Below are positions 6,147 through 9,073 of a stretch of DNA of 9,073 nucleotides, in pieces; position 1 is the first letter of the stretch; each line of letters opens with the position of its first letter. The DNA comes from Planctomycetota bacterium (GTDB lineage: Bacteria > Planctomycetota > SZUA-567). A model generated the notes under the pieces. It saw only the letters and a list, made by a program, of their open reading frames with translations. It had not been told where the DNA came from and did not search any database. Both the position numbers and the translations under genes were made by a program. The stretch spans positions 1 through 9,073 of the forward strand of contig JAJBSZ010000413.1 in the NCBI GenBank assembly GCA_020861125.1. The letters run 5' to 3'.

Positions 6147-6503
6147 ATGCACCAGCGTGACGCCGAAGCGGTTCTCCTCTTGGCCGATTCGCTCCTCGGC
6201 GCCGGGCAACCGGCGGCGGCGGCGACGGTGCTGCGGGGTCTGGCCGCCTCCGGTACCGCTGACATTCGGGTGACGCGTCTGTTGGTCGCCGCCCTGCTGG
6301 AAGCGGGAAGCTACGTCGAGGCCGAGCCGGCGGCCCGTGAACTCGCAACCCAGGCGACGGGCGGCGATCTGGCGCCGGCTCTCTTCTTCCACGCGCATGC
6401 CCTGTGGGGCTGCGGCCGCACGGAAGAATGCCGGCGGGTGGTCGACCGGTTCGCGGCCGCCCTCGCCTCGGACGCGGACGGCGGGAAGGAAACCACCGGG
6501 TGA
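6147..6503 (+). CDS. sctY: SctY (YscY family) TPR-type chaperone of SctX
   Basis: A 118-residue, all-helical protein with three tetratricopeptide-like helical pairs: ~8-35 (LLLADSLLGAGQPAAAATVL), ~40-68 (LLVAALLEAGSYVEAEPAAR) and ~76-106 (FFHAHALWGCGRTEECRRVV). The size is close to the ~114 residues of YscY, the cytoplasmic chaperone that binds YscX and SctV. The start ATG is two bases after the sctX stop, with GAAGG seven bases upstream. The last codons overlap the sctV start (GTGA). TPR proteins are hard to tell apart by sequence, so the assignment relies heavily on the sctX-sctY-sctV order. An alternative is a generic TPR chaperone such as YscG, but the location speaks against that. Confidence 0.8.
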   Translation: MHQRDAEAVLLLADSLLGAGQPAAAATVLRGLAASGTADIRVTRLLVAALLEAGSYVEAEPAARELATQATGGDLAPALFFHAHALWGCGRTEECRRVVDRFAAALASDADGGKETTG

Positions 6504-8587
6504 ACGTACTGGCAAAACTCATCAACGCCATCAACCGCTACAACGACATCCTGCTGGTCGGGATGCTGATCTTCATTATTGCCCTGATGATCGTGCCCCT
6601 GCCGACACCGGTGGTGGACCTGCTGATCGGCACCAATCTGGCGCTGTCGGTAACCATGCTGCTGATCGCCACCTATATTCCCGGCGCCCTCGAGTTTTCG
6701 GTTTTCCCCTCGCTCCTGTTGTTCACCACCCTGTTCCGTCTGGCGCTGAACATCACCACCACCCGGCTGATCCTGCTGCACGCCAACGCCGGCGAAATCA
6801 TCCAGACCTTTGGCGCCTTCGTGGTGGGCGGCAACCTCATCGTCGGATCCGTCATCTTCCTGATTCTCACCATCGTCCAGTTCCTGGTGATCGCCAAGGG
6901 AGCGGAACGGGTGTCGGAGGTGGGCGCCCGCTTCACCCTCGACGCCATGCCGGGAAAACAGATGTCCATCGACGCCGACATGCGCGCCGGCAGCATTACC
7001 ATGGACGAGGCGCGGGCGCGGCGGGATCTGGTGCAGAAGGAAAGCCAGCTCTACGGCGCCATGGACGGGGCGATGAAATTCGTCAAGGGAGACGCCATCG
7101 CCGGCCTCATCATCACCGCCCTGAACGTCATCGCCGGCGTGTCGGTGGGGGTGCTGCAAAAGGGTATGGAAGCGCCGGCAGCCCTGCAGAAGTACGCCGT
7201 CCTCACCATCGGCGACGGTCTGGTCAGCCAGATTCCCGCTCTCCTCATTTCCATTACCGCCGGCATCATCGTCACCCGGGTGTCCAGTATCGATTCCGAA
7301 CACCTCGGCGGCGATATCGGACGGCAGTTCCTCGCCCGACCGAAAGCGGTGATGATCGGCGGCCTGCTCATCTTCCTGTTCGCGCTGATCCCCGGCTTTC
7401 CCAAACCCCAACTGTTTTTCCTGGGCACCCTGATGCTGGCCATCGGCTACGGCCTGCGGCAAGCTGCCAAACCGGCCGACCCGACCGCCGCGGAAAGCCT
7501 GGCCGCCGCCCTGGCGCCGGCGGCGGAGGGGGCGGACAAGGGCGCGCGCCGGCCGGCGGAACCGGACGGGTTTTCCATCAGCGTGCCGGTGTTGGTGGAT
7601 TTGGCGCCGGACATCCGCGATCGCCTGAACACCGAGGTCCTGAACGACGAAGTGATCCGCCTGCGGCGGGCGCTCAACGTTGATCTTGGCGTCCCCTTCC
7701 CGGGCATCACCCTCCGCTACGGCGACGACATTCCCGCCGGCCACTATGTGATCCGCCTGGACGAGATCCCGGCCACCCGCGGCTGGCTCAGGGCGGGTTC
7801 GGTGCTGGCGCGGGAAAAGGCCGAACACCTGCGGGTGCTGGGACTGGAGTTCCACGAGGACAAAAGCTTTCTGCCCGGACTTGCCACCCTGTGGCTGGCG
7901 GAATCTGACATTCCGGAGCTGGATCGACTGGGGGTGGCATGGCTGGACCCGGCGCGGATCATTTCCTACCACCTGTCTTTTGTTCTGAAACGCCACGCCT
8001 CGCATTTCATCGGCATTCAGGAGACGCGGCATCTCCTCAGCCAGATGGAGCGAACCTATCCGGAACTGGTCAAGGAGGCGCAGCGCCTGCTGCCGCTGCA
8101 GAAGATGGCGGAAATCTTCCAGCGCCTGGTGCAGGAGGAGGTGTCCATCCGCAACTTCCGGGCCGTTCTCGAAGCGCTTATCGAATGGGGTCCGAAGGAA
8201 AAAGACGCGCTGCTCCTCACCGAATACGTTCGCGAATCCCTCCGGCGGCAGATAAGCTACCAGTATGCCGGCGGCAACAACCAGCTTCCCGTCTACCTGT
8301 TGCATCCCGACGGGGAGGAAAAGGTGCGCAGCGCCATCCGCCAGACCTCGTCCGGCAGCTTTCTGGCACTGGCGCCGCAGGACGTATCCGCATTTCTCGC
8401 GAGCGTCAAAAAGGAGGTGGGACACCTGGAGGACTTCTCACGCCGGCCGGTGGTACTCACCTCGATGGATATCCGCCGGTACGTCAAAAAGGTCATCGAA
8501 GCGGAAATGCCCGACCTCATGGTGCTCTCCTACCAGGAGCTGACGCCCGAGGTGACGGTGCAGCCGCTGGGGAAAATAGTGTTTTAA
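6500..8587 (+). CDS. sctV: SctV (LcrD/InvA/FlhA family) export-gate nonamer subunit
   Basis: The largest export-gate subunit; relatives form a nine-membered ring whose membrane part is implicated in proton-driven export and whose cytoplasmic part receives chaperone-substrate complexes. The predicted 695 residues match the family. The N-terminal ~320 residues contain about eight membrane segments (~18-36, 40-60, 69-90, 104-132, 198-220, 235-260, 282-300, 303-321). The FHIPEP-family signature is present: RLALNITTTRLILLHANAGE, FVVGGNLIVGSVIFLILTIV, and GARFTLDAMPGKQMSIDADM (~142-161). An Ala/Pro-rich linker (~322-355) leads to the cytoplasmic domain (~356-695). GTG 6500 is the start: it overlaps the sctY stop (GTGA), the family N-terminus begins there (AINRYNDILLVGML), and GGAAGGA lies nine bases upstream. 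A long antisense open frame over this gene is a codon-bias shadow. Confidence 0.98.
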   Translation: MNVLAKLINAINRYNDILLVGMLIFIIALMIVPLPTPVVDLLIGTNLALSVTMLLIATYIPGALEFSVFPSLLLFTTLFRLALNITTTRLILLHANAGEIIQTFGAFVVGGNLIVGSVIFLILTIVQFLVIAKGAERVSEVGARFTLDAMPGKQMSIDADMRAGSITMDEARARRDLVQKESQLYGAMDGAMKFVKGDAIAGLIITALNVIAGVSVGVLQKGMEAPAALQKYAVLTIGDGLVSQIPALLISITAGIIVTRVSSIDSEHLGGDIGRQFLARPKAVMIGGLLIFLFALIPGFPKPQLFFLGTLMLAIGYGLRQAAKPADPTAAESLAAALAPAAEGADKGARRPAEPDGFSISVPVLVDLAPDIRDRLNTEVLNDEVIRLRRALNVDLGVPFPGITLRYGDDIPAGHYVIRLDEIPATRGWLRAGSVLAREKAEHLRVLGLEFHEDKSFLPGLATLWLAESDIPELDRLGVAWLDPARIISYHLSFVLKRHASHFIGIQETRHLLSQMERTYPELVKEAQRLLPLQKMAEIFQRLVQEEVSIRNFRAVLEALIEWGPKEKDALLLTEYVRESLRRQISYQYAGGNNQLPVYLLHPDGEEKVRSAIRQTSSGSFLALAPQDVSAFLASVKKEVGHLEDFSRRPVVLTSMDIRRYVKKVIEAEMPDLMVLSYQELTPEVTVQPLGKIVF

Positions 8588-8688
8588 CGGTGGACGAGCG
8601 GGCGCCGGGGAACCGACGGAGAGTGTCCGTGGAGGCAGTGGCCAATCGAGCCGGGAAGGTGAAGCGGCTCACCCAGAGGAGATACGGC
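8588..8688 (+). promoter_or_regulatory. 101-nt leader between sctV and the last gene, with two small hairpins
   Basis: The larger of the two intergenic gaps. It contains a hairpin with stem ACGGA/TCCGT (8616-8620 and 8626-8630, five-base loop) and a second with stem GAGCCG/CGGCTC (8648-8653 and 8665-8670, eleven-base loop). Neither is followed by a T-run, so they are not evident terminators. AGAGGAG (8675-8681) is the ribosome site for the gene at 8689. No clear sigma-70 or sigma-54 promoter is visible. An in-frame GTG at 8590 could extend the next gene backward, but it lacks a ribosome site. Confidence 0.35.
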
Positions 8689-9003
8689 ATGAATGATTTC
8701 GACCACGAATGCGACGCCACCCGCGATGCGGCATTGCGGAACATCGCTGAAAGCAACCGGCTGGCGGAGGCCTGGTCCGCCGCTGTCCGGGCCAAGACCG
8801 AATGGGAAGCGGACCTCGGTCTCACCCGGGAGAAGCGTCAACGCTTCTTCGCCGCCTTATCACCGGAAGACCGGAAAAAGGTCGACGAGGAAAACGAGCG
8901 TTTTCAGCGGGACATGACCCAGGATCTGGAACAGGCCACGGGCGGCGCCGCCGCCGTCAAACCGGGCGGCGGCCACCGTCGGCACTACGTGGTAAATATT
9001 TAA
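8689..9003 (+). CDS. Small helical protein after sctV; possible LcrG/PcrG-like tip chaperone
   Basis: A 104-residue, highly charged, mainly helical protein with no signal peptide or membrane segment. The start is ATG 8689, with AGAGGAG seven bases upstream. It ends in a Gly/Ala-rich segment and a basic-hydrophobic tail (RRHYVVNI). In Ysc-type loci lcrD/sctV is followed shortly by lcrG, whose ~95-residue product binds the tip protein LcrV and helps block premature secretion. The middle of this protein (WEADLGLTREKRQRFFAALSPEDRKKV) resembles LcrG as I remember it (CADIGLTPEAVMKIFAGRSAEE...), and the N-terminus DFDHECDATRDAALRNIAES resembles HFDEYDKTLKQAELAIADS. No alignment was run, and short charged helices match by chance, so LcrG is a hypothesis. 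No lcrV-like gene is visible in the 70 bases that follow. Confidence 0.8.
   Translation: MNDFDHECDATRDAALRNIAESNRLAEAWSAAVRAKTEWEADLGLTREKRQRFFAALSPEDRKKVDEENERFQRDMTQDLEQATGGAAAVKPGGGHRRHYVVNI
8947..8973 (+). other. Strong GC hairpin inside the 3' end of the last gene
   Basis: GCCGCCGCC (8947-8955) and GGCGGCGGC (8965-8973) form a perfect nine-base-pair, all-GC stem with a nine-base loop. The left arm overlaps a GC palindrome (GGCGGCGCCGCC, 8941-8952), so alternative folds compete. The sequence encodes a Gly/Ala stretch, which partly explains it. It lies 20 bases before the AT hairpin and T-tract and might stabilise the transcript 3' end. Confidence 0.4.
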
Positions 9004-9017
9004 AATATTTTTTTTTT
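8994..9017 (+). terminator. AT-hairpin plus T10 tract at the end of the last gene
   Basis: AAATATT (8994-9000), the TAA stop codon as loop (9001-9003) and AATATTT (9004-9010) make a perfect seven-base-pair inverted repeat, running into ten consecutive Ts (9008-9017). The T-run directly after the stop is typical of an intrinsic terminator, but the stem is purely A-T and therefore weak. It may work with the GC hairpin just upstream. This marks the probable end of the operon. Confidence 0.4.
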
Positions 9018-9023
9018 AAGTTG

Positions 9024-9041
9024 CCAAAAGCCGTATTTTGG
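9024..9041 (+). repeat. Inverted repeat CCAAAA/TTTTGG
   Basis: CCAAAA (9024-9029) and TTTTGG (9036-9041) are perfect complements around the six-base loop GCCGTA. The repeat directly abuts the larger hairpin (shared G at 9041) in AT-richer DNA after the last gene. Function is unknown: part of a terminator region, an operator, or the end of a mobile element. Confidence 0.45.
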
Positions 9042-9069
9042 TGGGGTGTTGACCAAACAACGACCCCAC
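9041..9069 (+). repeat. 11-bp stem-loop at the window end (GTGGGGTGTTG / CAAC-G-ACCCCAC)
   Basis: Bases 9041-9051 pair with 9058-9069, with one unpaired G at 9062 and the six-base loop ACCAAA. It is the best non-coding stem-loop in the window. There is no T-run on either side in the direction of the operon before the sequence ends four bases later. It could be a terminator whose U-tract lies outside, a transcript-stabilising hairpin, or the terminal structure of an insertion or repetitive element. Confidence 0.55.
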
Positions 9070-9073
9070 GAGA

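Noticed and set aside
6311..8425. A 704-codon open frame on the minus strand opposite sctV
   Set aside because: It is the mirror of a GC-rich gene with strong third-position bias; the translation is rich in His, Gln, Arg and Gly with no recognisable domain, while the plus strand is an unmistakable SctV.
5700..8643. Shared CAGTGGCC at 5700-5707 and 8636-8643 in the two leader regions
   Set aside because: Eight bases of common GC-rich composition at different distances from the start codons; chance is a sufficient explanation without further copies.
8590..8688. In-frame GTG at 8590 as an earlier start of the last gene
   Set aside because: No ribosome site precedes it, and the added residues are Arg-rich without pattern; ATG 8689 has AGAGGAG at ideal spacing.

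Overview
This window is the export-gate half of a type III secretion system (T3SS, injectisome) locus. All genes are on the + strand and packed almost end to end. The DNA is GC-rich throughout (third codon positions mostly G or C) until the last ~75 bases, which turn abruptly AT-rich. The presence of the accessory proteins SctX and SctY, a SycN-like chaperone and a YopN-TyeA-type gatekeeper places the system in the Ysc (Yersinia/Pseudomonas) lineage. The host is therefore a Gram-negative bacterium of high GC content. CI-repressor-like helix-turn-helix domains like the one here are, as I recall, frequent in Desulfovibrio/Geobacter-type bacteria, but that is only a hint and I cannot name the organism.

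Layout: (1) 2-496, the 3' end of sctQ (sorting platform/C-ring), with a plausible internal GTG start for a separate C-terminal SctQ-C product. (2) 507-1298, an unexpected regulator-like gene encoding two different helix-turn-helix domains followed by a leucine-zipper coiled coil, inserted between sctQ and sctR. (3) 1323-4166, the export apparatus sctR-sctS-sctT-sctU, which make the SctRST channel and the autocleaving specificity switch. (4) 4163-5648, the gatekeeper sctW, apparently a natural YopN-TyeA fusion, and its SycN-like chaperone. (5) 5728-6503, sctX and sctY. (6) 6500-8587, sctV, the large export-gate nonamer. (7) 8689-9003, a small protein that may be an LcrG-like tip chaperone/regulator. 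(8) 9004-9073, AT-rich DNA with a T10 tract and two hairpins, likely the end of the operon or a genomic boundary.

The genes form one functional set. SctR, S, T, U and V make the inner-membrane export gate, SctQ supplies the cytoplasmic sorting platform, SctW with its chaperone holds back effectors until the translocon is delivered, and SctX/SctY act with SctV on early substrates. Start/stop overlaps at sctT/sctU, sctU/sctW and sctY/sctV indicate translational coupling. The two larger gaps (79 nt before sctX and 101 nt before the last gene) are the only places inside the array with room for control elements. ATPase, needle, secretin and translocon genes are not in the window. The most unusual items are the double-HTH/zipper gene inside the core sct block, the candidate SctQ-C start, and the possible LcrG-like gene at the end.
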